Positions 12,173 through 23,242 of a stretch of DNA of 49,772 nucleotides are shown here, one piece after another (position 1 is the stretch's first letter; the number at the start of each line of letters is the position of its first letter). The notes below the pieces were generated by a model. That model had not been told where the DNA came from. It did not search any database and saw nothing but the letters and a program-made list of their open reading frames with translations. Source of the DNA: Conoideocrella luteorostrata (lineage: Eukaryota > Ascomycota > Sordariomycetes > Hypocreales > Clavicipitaceae). The stretch lies in the NCBI GenBank assembly GCA_032433595.1, contig JASWJB010000326.1, positions 1 through 49,772 of the forward strand, written 5' to 3'. The translations under genes were made by a program, and so were the position numbers.

Positions 12173-12854
12173 CTCTATATTAGTAAGTTCGTGAGCCTGG
12201 CGTAATGGCCGCCACAGCAACAATTAGAGTAGAATTGGGTGGAGTAACGGATGCATCGACTTAAACTTCTGATATTGTTTCAAAGCAAATACGTACATCA
12301 GCATTTTTCGCCCATTTTCGCAGCTAGTTATTAAGCAGGCATCGGATATCGACGTATGAACGGCTGCCATTCGAGCAGTCTCATATTTAAGTCCTCCCGC
12401 CGCGGGACAAACGGAAAGGCTAAAAACATCTAGCTAGTAAGGCTCGAGCCAACATTTTGCCGTCAGGCGTTGTGGGCCGCACGCTTCGAGCGACCTCCCA
12501 ATTTAGTACTCCGTATATGTACGCTGCTGTGAACGAGACCTAGCTCCAGAGTTGATGCTGTGATAGCAGCCTAAGCAGATACTAAGTATCAAAATTCATT
12601 TTTCTGTTGAGTCACACGTTCGGTTCAGCGCTGCAATACCTGTGCTGCGTAGTCCCAACTTGCATTAGGCAGGAAGCTTGGATGATTGACCAGCGTCGTA
12701 GTTTAGCGCTTATAGTGGACACCTTAGGATCCTAACCTGTCAGGTAATCAAACCTGCGCACTTGGCAGCTGATGTGGGTTCTCGAGGGTGGCGTTACTGT
12801 TGTCACACGCATTCTTTCAGGATGAGAATATGTTTAAACATATAACGCCAGGTT

Positions 12855-12879
12855 TACTTACAGTACTGTACTGTAAGTA
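12855..12879. repeat. Perfect 11-bp inverted repeat (hairpin)
   Basis: TACTTACAGTA, a 3-nt CTG loop, then TACTGTAAGTA, followed by further GTACTTAC-like half-copies (12878-12920). This could be a hairpin or a protein-binding dyad. There is no gene immediately adjacent; the surrounding 12.2-13.1 kb is otherwise without recognisable content. Confidence 0.6.
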
Positions 12880-13148
12880 CGTACTACTGTGAGTACTTCT
12901 GCAAGTATTACTGTACACTATTAAATAACCCCCCGCGGGCTGGCCATCCACCTTCAGCGTCGAACGTGTTGGCTGCCTACTCGGCCTATCGTGTCAGTCT
13001 ACGCCTTTAGGCCAGCCTTGTACCTCCTACCTTATGTATCTAGAAATCCACTTTCTCCACTTTCGCCCCCTTTTTCCTCGCGGGGCTTTCAGTGACCTGG
13101 CACACCAAAAACGCCCTACAGCGCGTTTCACGATACTACTAGTACCGA

Positions 13149-13306
13149 TGAATTCCAAACTGCCAGAACAGCACAACAGCCCTCTGGAGTGGTTTGACTT
13201 GCCCGGCGAAGAGGCTCAAATCGCTACATTCGATGGAGTGGCTTTAACTATTAGTGAGGCAGAGAGCTCACGTGAGAAGGCTGCTGTTAACACCTACAGG
13301 CCCTAG
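13149..13306 (+). CDS. Possible small hypothetical protein (52 aa)
   Basis: ATG at 13149 opens a 52-codon acidic frame (begins MNSKLPEQHNSPLEWFDLPG). The composition looks protein-like, but I recognise no family, see no clear introns, and the longer frame upstream of this ATG looks non-coding. It may be a first exon, a relic or chance. Confidence 0.2.
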
Positions 13307-13724
13307 ACCCGTAAGTGACGGTTCTGTCAATTGGCAGGCGGGCAAAAGGACCTCTTTGGGGCTGCCTTGAGTGCAATGTAGCTCTTTGTAAATACGGGAA
13401 TTGCAATGACTTCTATCATCATAGAAAATAGGCAGTAAATTAAGTATCCTTTATTTGTTTTATTGGTCGACTGGCCCCACGGATACATGATGTGTGCCTC
13501 TCCGGAATCTAGGAGATGTGCTTGGTCCCGCTTCCAGTAGCCATTTCCAATAACTGACCTGTTTAGAAATGTGCGTCTCCCGACAAAACGCTTGTTCACA
13601 GTCTTTACGTCAGAGGGATGGTCTCCCTATATGGCCGCCCGAGCATCGACCACTCCATCAGGTCCATGTACAAGGACTAGGACTTTAGAAAATACTGCAG
13701 TCGATTCAGTCTCTGGTCCTAGCA

Positions 13725-13925
13725 ACTCTCAAGTGGTGCGGCATTGTCATCGTCGGTGGACCTATTGTTGCGCTGAGCGTACATTGGTGCACTCGCAACT
13801 CGTTCCGCTTCGCGCAATGCTTCGAACGCCACGGAGCAAGTCACCTAGAGGGTGTTCGTCGGCGGTTTTGCGTTCTTCTCGAGAAAGGTGAACCATTTTG
13901 TCGGTTGCCGGCGGGACATCATTAT
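13725..13925 (+). pseudogene. Possible relic of an FAD-dependent monooxygenase N-terminus
   Basis: One frame reads CGIVIVGGPIVALSVHWC, then RNSFRF and CFERHGASHLEGV. This resembles the dinucleotide-binding motif and following strand of fungal salicylate-hydroxylase-type monooxygenases, but the GxGxxG core is degraded. The frame stops soon after and no downstream domain follows. It could be chance resemblance. Confidence 0.25.
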
Positions 13926-14103
13926 TGAACTGTATTTTTAACATAATACAATAAAAGCATATCGTCGTTGTAATGACAAGAATTTCGAGAAATGGGAGTC
14001 GCGGCATAAATAGCAGGCTGACTCTGGCCTTCATGCTGCGAAGACGGTTTTTCTTTATGAACCCGGCTGCTCTCCTATGGTGGGTTTGCCGTCTCAGTGC
14101 TCC

Positions 14104-14150
14104 AACCAGTTAGTTAGGGGCTGCCCCGCCAAAGCAGTGGAATGGAGGCT
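14104..14150 (+). repeat. Fragment of dispersed repeat (AACCAGTTAG...GCAGTGGAAT)
   Basis: AACCAGTTAG at 14104 is followed by a GC-rich stretch and CCGCCAAAGCAGTGGAATG. The same order occurs at 39585-39625, in inverted orientation at 33370-33408, and in weaker form at 43384-43425. It is probably a short remnant of the repeat family that borders the 32.6-43.1 kb segment. Confidence 0.55.
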
Positions 14151-14667
14151 TCACTCTAGCGGGAGGAATTTTCGCAACACTCACAAAGTATGGCTATGCT
14201 TGGAGCAATGATGCCAGGGCCTAACCTATACCTCCCCCGAAACTCGCCTAGCAGGTACACCAGCGATCGCAAGACTTTGACAAATTCGTCAAGATGGTGA
14301 GGGCAAGTGCCTTTTCGAGAAGATATGTCCCTGCCACTAGGCGAAACTTACTACCTCGGCATCTCCATGCCAACTTTTCCTTTGTTCGCCTTTCAGTGGC
14401 TGTGATTGGCGGAAGGTAGTCTTGACACCTCTTGTACAAGCACGCCCTTTCCCGCTGCCATTGCAGCCCGCGCAAACGATCAATATGGTCTAGTCAAAAC
14501 ATCACCTGCACAAACCGCTGACGTGTATCAGAATAGACTGTGAGCGCTATTGAGCTGACGCCATGCTAGATGGTGTTATGTTTACTCTACAAAAGGTCTT
14601 GTCCTAGGATGGGCCCCGTAGTTTTGTAGATTAGCCACTCTGTCATTGACCTTAGGCCCGAGAAGGT

Positions 14668-15130
14668 TTGTACAATGATAAGGATTTCGCCAATGTTAAC
14701 CAGGCCCTGATAATAATTACCATAGACTCAGATGCTAGAAAGCTCATGGAAAAGCTAGACAGACTTCCTCTTGCCCTAGCGGCGGCTGGTGCGTACCTAA
14801 GGCTAGCAAGCTTTGCCAACTACCTTCGCTACTACGAGAAATCATGGGTAGGACTTCACTCAAGCACTCCAAGTCTTGGTTCTTACGAAGATCGCACATT
14901 ATGCTCCACGTGGCAAGTCTCAATAACAACAAATCCAGGAACGGGGCCCCCTTGCAGCTTATTTACTCTGATTGTGGGCCTATTTAAACAACGAAGACTT
15001 ATGGTTCGAACTCTTACAGGCCGTCGGTAAAGACAGTCCAGCATGGGCACGTAACCTAGCTGATGAACTGAACTGCAACTGCGCGGTGGGCACGCTGCTG
15101 TTGCGTTATGAGCACTATGAGCAATTTTGG
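14668..15130 (+). pseudogene. NB-ARC NLR fragment (relic)
   Basis: The frame from 14700 encodes a typical C-terminal NB-ARC piece: ARKLMEKLDRLPLALAAAGA (GLPLA-type motif), then SFANYLRYYEKSW and SYEDRTLCSTWQVS. After about 14970 the similarity continues in another frame as WAYLNNEDLWFELL and WARNLADELNCNCAV. The normal tail of a fungal NB-ARC module is thus present but split by a frameshift. The P-loop part, the N-terminal effector and the C-terminal TPR repeats are missing. It is a second, unrelated NLR remnant in the window besides the NACHT gene. Confidence 0.72.
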
Positions 15131-15154
15131 GCAGTGGAATTGATAGGAATATGA

Positions 15155-16639
15155 GGATGTTAACTGACAGATTTGATGAAGGCGGATCAACGATAGATGA
15201 CGCTGGATCAATTCCTTTGATGTTCCACTGAATAGTGCGGGGCTTCTCGTATGGCTTATGCAATAACAGTCGGTGGTAGCATCTGTAGAGGGAACGCCAG
15301 GAGGCCACCGCTGACTGGGTTTACGACTGGATTACCAAAGGATACAACTGGCAATGGAGCGAAAAAAGGTTTCGGCTGTTGTGGAATACGAAACAGAATA
15401 GTAGTATGCAATAACATCGTACAGTAAAGCGAAATCAACACTCATGGAAATTTCCGTCTTCTACGGAGTACAAAAGGGCCATTATTACCGGGGTACCCGA
15501 CATAAGTACACCTAGCAAACAAGGGGACCAGCATACCTGGTTTCAGGAGCACGATGCGGCTTCAAAAGAAATTGTGGCTCTTCTAGTAGACGAGAAATGG
15601 TCATTTCGCTTCGTGGGATTTACCACTCCAGCAGCGACTGGAGTAGAGTTCCCGACCCAATTGTACCATCAGGTGGATGGCTTTGTTCGGGTCTGCGATC
15701 GCAGTTCGTGACCACCGAGCGGTACACCTGCGCCTAGCAAGGAAATGACCTCCCTCTCTCGCCGAGCGGACTTGAACAAACAAAAGCACAAACGCCGGAC
15801 GTGGAGCGCCAACGTACAGTAGTACGGCTTGCGGTGTTCGGATAGTTGCGTTACACAGCCAACTCGCTACGTCACCGTCGCCGAACTTTATCACAATTGC
15901 TTTGCAAATTCTTCCCTGTCGGGTAAAGGTTGAGATTGGCCTGTACCTCGGTTTTTTACAGGACAGTGTTGCGAAAGCCAAGGCCTTCGCGGTTACGCTT
16001 CTAGATCTCTGTCACATATGCTGGGTAAAGTGGGATTATGGCTGGCGCGACGTAACTTGGGCATCTCACGAGGTCTAGTGTATGTGGAGCTGTAGCACTG
16101 TGGCGCGCTGGAATATGATGTCTAGTGGGGGAGGCGCTTTTGAGAGACACAAGGCGGTGCCAACAGCGGTTACCTGTTGTACCACCCAGGCTCACACCGA
16201 CCAAGTAAGCTCGGGAGAACAGCTTCCCACGCCGTGAGCGCGCTAGACTCTGTCTTCAGACCGGAAGACGTTCGCCGTCACAAAGAGCGCTGCTAACCAA
16301 CAAAGTTTCTAGCTGAATTGTAATGGAGCAGAGAATACCAAATGAAACGACATCCTTTATCTGGATAGGCATATAATTGCCAAAGTCCAACCACCTCGGA
16401 TCTCGTGCTCTCGCCGCCCATGATGTGTACCACATGCAGGTGACTGCAGTGGTTTAATTTACTCTCAACAGAGCAAACATGCAAACAGACTCATTGAAGC
16501 TGTGCGACTATAAAGCTCGTAATCATGCTTGCGAGGCAGCACGAATGGTGTGTCTAGAAGACAATTAAAAAGGACTCTTCTTCCCTCCTAAGCTAGAGAG
16601 AGTTATTTACCAAATATAAAACATAAACCATTTGGCAAA
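15155..16639. other. Intergenic, nothing recognised
   Basis: No supported gene. It contains one TACGGAGT motif (15462-15469). Minus-strand frames at 15601-15981 and 16001-16204 show no family signal. Confidence 0.4.
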
Positions 16640-16831
16640 ATGTCCTCGAGTACGATTGTCGCCATCGTCGGCATCGCGGTCTCCACTCTTATAGGGCTAA
16701 TCGGGCTTTGGTTGACATGGAAGCAATTGAAATCAATGCGGTTCTTTGGACGCTCGAGTTTCGATGCAGCGTAAGTTCAACAAGCTTCCCGACACGCAAG
16801 ATTGTTACTAAGTTCTCCTCTAAGTGAATAA
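16640..16831 (+). CDS. Possible 45-aa single-pass membrane peptide
   Basis: An ATG in the context GGCAAAATG opens a 43-codon frame. Residues about 5-26 are a strong hydrophobic helix (TIVAIVGIAVSTLIGLIGL), followed by a basic stretch (WKQLKSMRFFGRSS). The frame ends at a good donor (GC|GTAAGT, 16771). An intron to 16824, with a TTACTAAG branch and CTAAG acceptor, adds only A-E-stop. Without splicing it stops at 16772. It resembles the membrane-anchor first exon of larger fungal proteins, so it may be an orphaned first exon rather than a full gene. No family recognised. Confidence 0.4.
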
Positions 16832-18136
16832 TCGCCCCTTGAGAAACTTCAACAGCGGCTTTTGTATCTTGGGAAAGGTGCGTGTCGGAGTGGAGGTACG
16901 GATGGATTCAAGTATGGATGCAAGGATAGGTACGACTTGAGGTGTGCTGGAGTGAGTCTGCCTCAGTGAAAAACGACGCAAAACGGTGCCTATAGCTCTT
17001 TTTGGTTAACTAGCAAATATATTTCATTCTACTTAATGCGACTTGGGTTGATTGATGACGGTGATGGGACGAACGATGATCTGGCCGGGCTGGTGTCTAA
17101 TAGCGTCTGTCAATGGAACAACTAGTAATCTACGTAGCATACCGAGGCAGTCCATCAATGCTGTGCGAGCGTACGAAGCGTCGGAGCCTGAACGGGTGTT
17201 TTGGACAAGGGAGCATCCGAGGTTAGCATCAGAATAAATAAACGCAGGCAATCTACCAATGCCCTTGTCATTATATTCACTCCGTATTTATATTTTTGCT
17301 CTTAGTTATTGCGGCTCCTGATTAGGCCACAGGCTGGCGCAAATGACATCCCAACAACACCACGATGCAATTGTCTGCGACGAAAGAAAGCCGAAGAAGG
17401 CAGTTGCATCGGTGTCAGCCACGTGTTTGAAGGCAGGCGTCCTCACTGATGGAGAAATGCTCTTCATGTTATGGTATGAGCCGCGTGGGATTGAAGCGTT
17501 CTGCGGATTGGGACGCCACCAATTGACGATATTCTCGCCTCACAATATGGTACAACAGTGGCGCCATCGGCGTACGCGGACCATGCGGTTGGCCTTATCT
17601 CCTCCGGTCACTGTCACCCTGTTGTCCTTATTGGCCAAGAATCGCAGGTGCAAAAGAGTGTTCCACACATCATCATACATACGTCATGGACGAGTGGAAA
17701 TTGAGGACCAAGATCGTTGTCGCCATATATTGTGGTGGCGAGGTCAACAGCATCACGGCGGAACTTCCTACACCATTGAATCGCCACACCCTACTCTTCA
17801 ATACGAGTAGAAGCATTCCCACGCTATTTGAACTTTAGCAAGCCACTAAGCAATCCCAAACAGGCTGCCATAGGCCAAGGTCTTCAGTAGTGTTTTTTTG
17901 GGAAGGGGGTTTAGGGGTCGGGATTGGGGGCTAGGGGGCAGTCAATTGAGTCATGTGGCCTCGGTCCATTGCACTTCACAACATGCCCATCGCTTCTCCA
18001 CGAACTCTTAAAAGGGAGTGGGGTGTTACTTGCCTTGCTGCTTGTTTCGAAAATTTTGCAATTGCCTCCAAAAATCCCTTTCTGGATTGATAATAACTAG
18101 CAATCATCACCAGATTCTGGTACCAAAAAGCAAATC
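16832..18136. other. Gene-poor stretch with doubtful small frames
   Basis: A minus-strand 72-aa frame at 17251-17033 has protein-like composition (MDCLGMLRRLLVV) but no known domain. A plus-strand 155-aa frame at 17343-17810 is basic and unrecognised; I doubt it. An ACTCCGTA motif lies at 17279-17286. A G-run tract at 17901-17938 is listed separately. Confidence 0.3.
17901..17938 (+). other. G-run tract, potential G-quadruplex
   Basis: Five runs of 3-5 G are separated by loops of about 2-4 nt (TTTA, TC, ATT, CTA), which fits the G-quadruplex pattern. It lies about 200 bp upstream of the 18137 gene. It is not a telomere array: only a single TTTAGGGG-like piece is present. Confidence 0.5.
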
Positions 18137-18604
18137 ATGGGCTCGATCGAAAACCATGCTGTTGGCGACGCCATACAATACATGGTTTCAACGAACGGAA
18201 AAACTATATGTGGTAAAAATGAAGGCCTAGGATGGAGAACAAGGCAGATTGGAGGCTATATTAGTGATATCTCGCTTCAACAGCTATCTCGAGATATAAC
18301 AGTCATGAGCCAGCAAATGTCTAGAAGTGACTGCTTAGGAGATATCACACCGCGTGAGCACAATTCTACCGTCGACAGCCTTGCGATGGACGTCAATGGC
18401 CGGTATGAAAAGCCGAATCTCACACCTCAGTCGACCCCAGACTGTCCATCGTCTCCGAACCCTAAATTGACTAAGACCATGAATAACCTAACCGGTGGTT
18501 ATTACATGCTGAAAGACATATCGAATCTTACATATAATGCATCTCCAGATGCAAGGGAGAATGAAGCCATGGAAGTTGTAGGAAAGCCTCGCATTATTTC
18601 TTGA
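18137..18604 (+). CDS. Hypothetical 155-aa protein
   Basis: A single-exon frame begins at ATG in the context AAATCATGG. It encodes a soluble, Ser/Asn/Asp-rich protein with no transmembrane segment and no family I recognise. Three places share a D-I-S/T start followed by a Gly-containing end (SDISLQQLSRDI, GDITPREHNSTVDSLAMDVN, KDISNLTYNASPDAREN). This loosely recalls short amyloid-type signalling motifs of fungal NLR partners, but I cannot confirm it. The upstream neighbour is a G-rich tract; downstream is DUF3435 copy B. Confidence 0.4.
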   Translation: MGSIENHAVGDAIQYMVSTNGKTICGKNEGLGWRTRQIGGYISDISLQQLSRDITVMSQQMSRSDCLGDITPREHNSTVDSLAMDVNGRYEKPNLTPQSTPDCPSSPNPKLTKTMNNLTGGYYMLKDISNLTYNASPDARENEAMEVVGKPRIIS

Positions 18605-19109
18605 GTTTGAGTGACAAAATCTGGTTTAAAGTCATAATAAAATAACTTTATCCACCCGCTACGTGCGTGGGCTATAGCACAAATGCGCGCTTCCGTACGC
18701 CTCGGAGTAAGCTTTTTCTAAAATATAGACTTGCAATTCTGGCTGTAGATGTTGCGGTCGACCGACTTTCATGAATCGCATTTGCTTGGGTTCAGTCAGC
18801 AGTGTCCCGCTCGAGTACGCACTGTCCAGCCTTATACCATGCCGGGAGAACCTTGAATTGCTAGCTTTAGACAATCAAATCAAGCCCCGCCCCGGGTGGG
18901 ATTGTCTTGATGCAGCCAACTAAGTCCCTACCGTCACTGACAAACGATCTATTTCCAGCCACTGCGACCCGCGCGACCGAGGGCTCTACATAAACACGCA
19001 TCGTTTCCCACTTTGTTTCCCACTCGTCCTTGCCCAACCTCTTTCTAGCAAGGGAAGGAAAAACCTCTTTTGTTAAAGTACCTATTCCCCCCGAGGAATA
19101 TAAATTGTC
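18605..19109. other. Spacer before DUF3435 copy B
   Basis: It probably contains the promoter of copy B. Two minus-strand frames (18874-18659 and about 19131-18867) have protein-like stretches such as LARKRLGKDEWETKWETM. They lack a joining intron I can defend and one overlaps exon 1 of copy B antisense, so I do not call a gene. Confidence 0.3.
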
Positions 19110-21799
19110 ATGGCGGCTAAACCAGTGCATGACGATGTTCTCCGAGCGCTCGAGGTAGCTGCGAGGAGACGCCACAGAAGTACAAGATCTCGACGAGAAG
19201 CCCAAAAACATAATTTGAGTGCACAAGGCTACCATCAAATGCAGAGGCAGTTGAATGAAAAGGCATTCCTCCCCCCACTAGATGCAGACACTACAAAAGC
19301 CAGCATCTTCTACATAAAAAAGAAATTCATGCGGTACTGATTGCCGTATGTCACTATTTGATTGCATAAGCCACTAATAAATAACTAAATTCTGCAGCGA
19401 GAAAGGACATGGCAATTGGAAGAACGCCATTAAGTGGCACTACTGTAATAAAGGGCTAATAATGGTTTTTTATTCTGGATATGCGAAACGTACATTAAGC
19501 CCAGAAGGAAGCGATCCAAGAAAAAGTCAATTAACCAGTACTGGCGAGACTTAAGAATGCTCTATCGGCGATCGAATGAGGGCATGGTGGTTAACGCTAT
19601 TGACTGTGAAGAAATTCGAAACGTATGTTTCAGGATTTCTGTCAACGCTGTCACTAATGTGCTTGGGCTGACTGCCAGCAGTACATCAATGGAGACTTGG
19701 CTGTCAAATTCCAGTTAGATGATCAGCCTAGTTCTAAGCCGGTCATGGGGGTTGACGACCTCCTCCTGGGCTTAACACAACATTGGTGCCGCGATAAAAG
19801 CGTATTCCCGACCGAAGGCGATCGCCTGGACTTGTCTGCTATTATGCTTTTCCAGTCTTACACGGCCTGTCGGCCAGCTGAGCTCGTGGACGGAACCAAG
19901 TCCAGAGGGGTGAAGGATCCATTACTTGACGATTTGAACAATGAGGATTCAAGTTCGGGAATGTCTATGGACCCCTCCCCCACCCAACAAAGTATCGAGC
20001 CAATGCGGTTGCGCAGAAAATTCAAATCCGAGGAAGCAGAAGAGGAACTCACTTCAGACCCAAATGATTCTGTATTTAAGGATTCCGACGACCCCAACAA
20101 CTCCGGCAGCGACGATACAAGCGATACCGACTACGACGATAAGGACCTCGATAAAGTGGATAGCAGCATGGGGGTCGAAGGCATCCATACCACTCCGGCC
20201 GATGCAAGCCAAGACGATGAAGACTGTGAACCAACCCGAAAGCATAAGGCTCTGTGCTACGAAGACATAGTACTTTGGATTGTTCAGGATCCTAATGGCG
20301 GTCGAGATGTTTTAGCAATGGAGGTCTTTTTTAGACACTACAAGGGAGCTGATAGAAAGCCAAAACCGTACGTTAGTGATGAAATGTCATGCGCTCTGTT
20401 ACTAAAAAATTTCCGATAGTACTATATTTTTATTCCGTGAGAATCCGCTGCCCATCCTTTGTCCCATAAGCCACATGCTAGCTCGAGCGATGCGAGACGA
20501 TGCGATAGAGATAGATGGCTTTAACCATGCCTCTCCACTATTTTCGACTCACATCCAGAAAAAGGCAATCAAAGTTCATTGGAAGCCTTCCGTCCTCAAG
20601 ATGCCAGTTTTCCGAAAATCTGTCCGCAGTCCTGCTGGGTGGGTGAAATCCGACACGGAACCGATGAAATATTCAACCTACGCTTTCTACCTGGACAGAA
20701 TAGGCGCCGACCTTGGATCCGAAGAGAAATGGACGTCGTACTGTTTTCGCCGTGGTCATGCAAACGCTCTTCTAGGCGTTGCCACTAATTCCATCGTAGA
20801 TCAAGTCATGAGGCACGATCCTCTCACTGGATGTATGCAAAATGCATATCAAAATCGCCGAGTTGGGTTCAATACCCAGGACGCGTTTCTCGAGAGAGAT
20901 CCTTCTGCCGACGGCCTGACTCGAGCCTTTACACATATGAGCATCAGATGCAATCCTGAGGTACCAAAAACAATCCCTAAAAATGAGCTGGCAAAGATAC
21001 CGCCTGACCCGGAAATTGTGAGCCTCGAAAAGCAAGTCGGACTGATGGCACAGGGTCTGAGGCAAGAATACGGATTTATCAGGTCTGCGCCCAAGCAAGT
21101 GAGGGAAAAATATCAACAACTGCGAAGAGACCTTAGAAATACTGAAAAATCTTTTAGAGATGATATGACGAAAGTGTATCAAGAAGCATGCCGCCGGCGC
21201 ATCCATAATGACGAGTTGGAGAGACAGCTAACGGGAGTCGCACAAGACGCCGAGGTTGCTGCAGAAGCCAAGCTAGAACCTATCGTGCAGCATCAGCTAG
21301 AAGAGCGAACGCAATTGCAAGCTGTCTTGAGCGACTTCAGGCAGGACCTAGACACAGAAACCTCCCATCCCGCAAGATTCGGGCCATTGATCTGATGATT
21401 CTTCTCGCATCCCGTCGTGAAACCCGCCCGCCCGCACGCTCGCCATCGCCATACCCACCTACCCTGCTTTGTAATAACACGCCACGCGAAGACTCTCCAG
21501 AAGTCAAGCCAGGTATATTGAATACCGAAGTGGCAGACGTGCCTATTGAACTCGGAAAAACTCAATGCTTGTATTGTGTCGGCGAAGCGACACTTCCATA
21601 CGATAGGCGCATGCGCTCATTTAAGCGGACATCCCATATGTTGGACCATGTGCACAACGTGCACCTTAAGTATGAGAACCAGGAGGGAATGCTTGCTTGC
21701 CCGCATCTGAAATGTAGGTATCGGGGTAGCTTCTTGGCTAGCATGGTTGCGTTTAAAAACCACGCGCAACGGATACATGGCGTTGAGCTTCGAAAGTAA
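19110..21799 (+). pseudogene. DUF3435 / C2H2-finger protein, near full-length copy B
   Basis: Exons are 19110-19333, 19398-19622, 19682-20367 and 20420-21799. The introns have GT-AG ends and restore FMR-EKGHGNW, EEIRN-YINGDL and KPKP-TIFLFREN. The order is a basic N-terminus; a SAM-like helical core (WRDLRMLYRR, PVMGVDDLLLG); the DUF3435 catalytic-like part (TACRPAELVDG, EDIVLWIVQDP, SYCFRRGHA, CMQNAYQNRR); a coiled region; and two C2H2-like fingers (CLYC...H, CPHLKC...H). Two frameshifts break it. One is near 19485-19500: exon 2 length is off by one, and TYIKPRRKRSK lies in another frame. The other is near 21355-21372, between FRQDLDTET and KIRAIDLM. DUF3435 is the domain of Starship captain recombinases, but this zinc-fingered subfamily is not shown to be a captain. 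Confidence 0.87.
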
Positions 21800-22155
21800 C
21801 AGTTTTCACAAGAGGGTCTCTACCAAGACTGGTAGTGTGCTCCATATAGAATTAAGCTTGTAGTGACTGATACTGTAGAGATACTTAGTTTACGTCTATT
21901 TATTAATATAACAAGTTAGACTGCATTCCTTCAAAGAGTACACTAAATCCCGATTGTGCAGCCGGAAAGTCCTCGTACAGTGGGTTGCGAGAAGCATTTC
22001 AACTTTTGGATGTACCCTTGCGACCTGCTAACCATTCAAAGCAGGTGCATCGCCTATTCGAACGTGGCCAGCGCGTCAAATTAATGCAAGTGAAAAGGTT
22101 CAGGGAAAATAAATAAATTAAATACGTGTACTCCGTACTGTGACAATGGATGCTG

Positions 22156-22171
22156 ATCTAACCAATTAGAT
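22156..22171. repeat. Palindrome ATCTAA-CCAA-TTAGAT
   Basis: Inverted repeat with 6-bp arms and a 4-nt centre. Its core CTAACCAATTAG is a variant of the CTAAC-NN-GTTAG dyad found at 22274, 25468, 36693 and in the long repeats. Confidence 0.6.
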
Positions 22172-22273
22172 AAAGTCTTGCTGGGTCGGCAGGGTCGCTG
22201 GCGCACCGTTTGGTTCCTGACTAAAAGGCACTCCACCATTCAATTGTGGATCTTAGTGATGGCTAACAATGTC

Positions 22274-22285
22274 CTAACCGGTTAG
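22274..22285. repeat. Perfect palindrome CTAACCGGTTAG
   Basis: A 12-bp perfect palindrome, a member of the dispersed CTAAC-NN-GTTAG family, lying in non-coding DNA. Confidence 0.65.
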
Positions 22286-23242
22286 ATGCTCAAGCTGGAT
22301 CAGACGAATACTGGCCTTCACACCGCAGTGATGCTTGCGAAATATTGTTGGATAGAATATAAAACCTGCATTATATGCATTACTAAGCTTTTGCTGTATG
22401 TACGTTGACAATTAAATAAAAAGCCCGATGCCATTTCCACACCTGCAAAAGTGTGCGCTTTGCAAGATCTCCCCATATCGATCTACAGTTTTAGGGTTTC
22501 GAAGGGCGTGTAGCCACCACCTCTTGCGGAGGTTTTCGCTGCTTCTATCGCAGAACGCATTGGGTGATCAATGACTTGGACTGATTTTGTACAACTAGAG
22601 AGGTCCTACCCTCATAGTAGACCACCCTCTGCCAGAACTTTTGACATGAGTCGCAATGACCTTCAAATCGTTGACATAATTGGAGCGCGCTCAACATGAA
22701 AACATAATCGAGCCCCTATTGAGTAAAAAGCAGACAACCCCTTTTGGGGTTAGAGGCTTGGCCGTCCCGTCGCTATAGTTGTGTCCCGAGAACGACTCGG
22801 CGGGAGCTGTGATTGTGAAAATGGGGTATTGGCGCTGTGTAAACTTATGAAGAGCCGGTAAGTCGATACCTTTACGCTCCACCAGACGATCAGTCGTCTG
22901 GCAGACGTTATGATAGCTTCAACGAGGGCTTAGCCACTCAACCCCGCTCCTGCGAGACTGGACGGCGCCAAATGGGTAGCTGTAATTCAAGCCAGCCGTA
23001 CCGCATCATGTAGATCTGTTTTCGGCAACGTCAAAGGAGCGTGTCAAATACTTCATCTTCCCTTGACTACAAGGAGATCGTATGATCCTAGTTCAGTTAC
23101 ATACAAACTCTATATTACATGCGTTATTAAATGGCGCAGTGCTCGGAACAAGGTCACACTCTGCACAGCCCGGTGGGTATACCATTATACCCACTTTAAA
23201 TACTATCTCACTAAATGATTGGCCACTTTTCAGGCTTACCTG

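Noticed and set aside
17343..17810. 155-aa plus-strand frame
   Set aside because: Highly basic, no recognisable domain, no splice or start support. An overlapping frame looks equally protein-like, so no call is made.
430..21799. Calling the interval a Starship with a captain
   Set aside because: The DUF3435 copies carry C2H2 fingers and both are broken. No flanking direct repeats, TIRs or empty site could be shown from one window, and the cargo polarity is not established.
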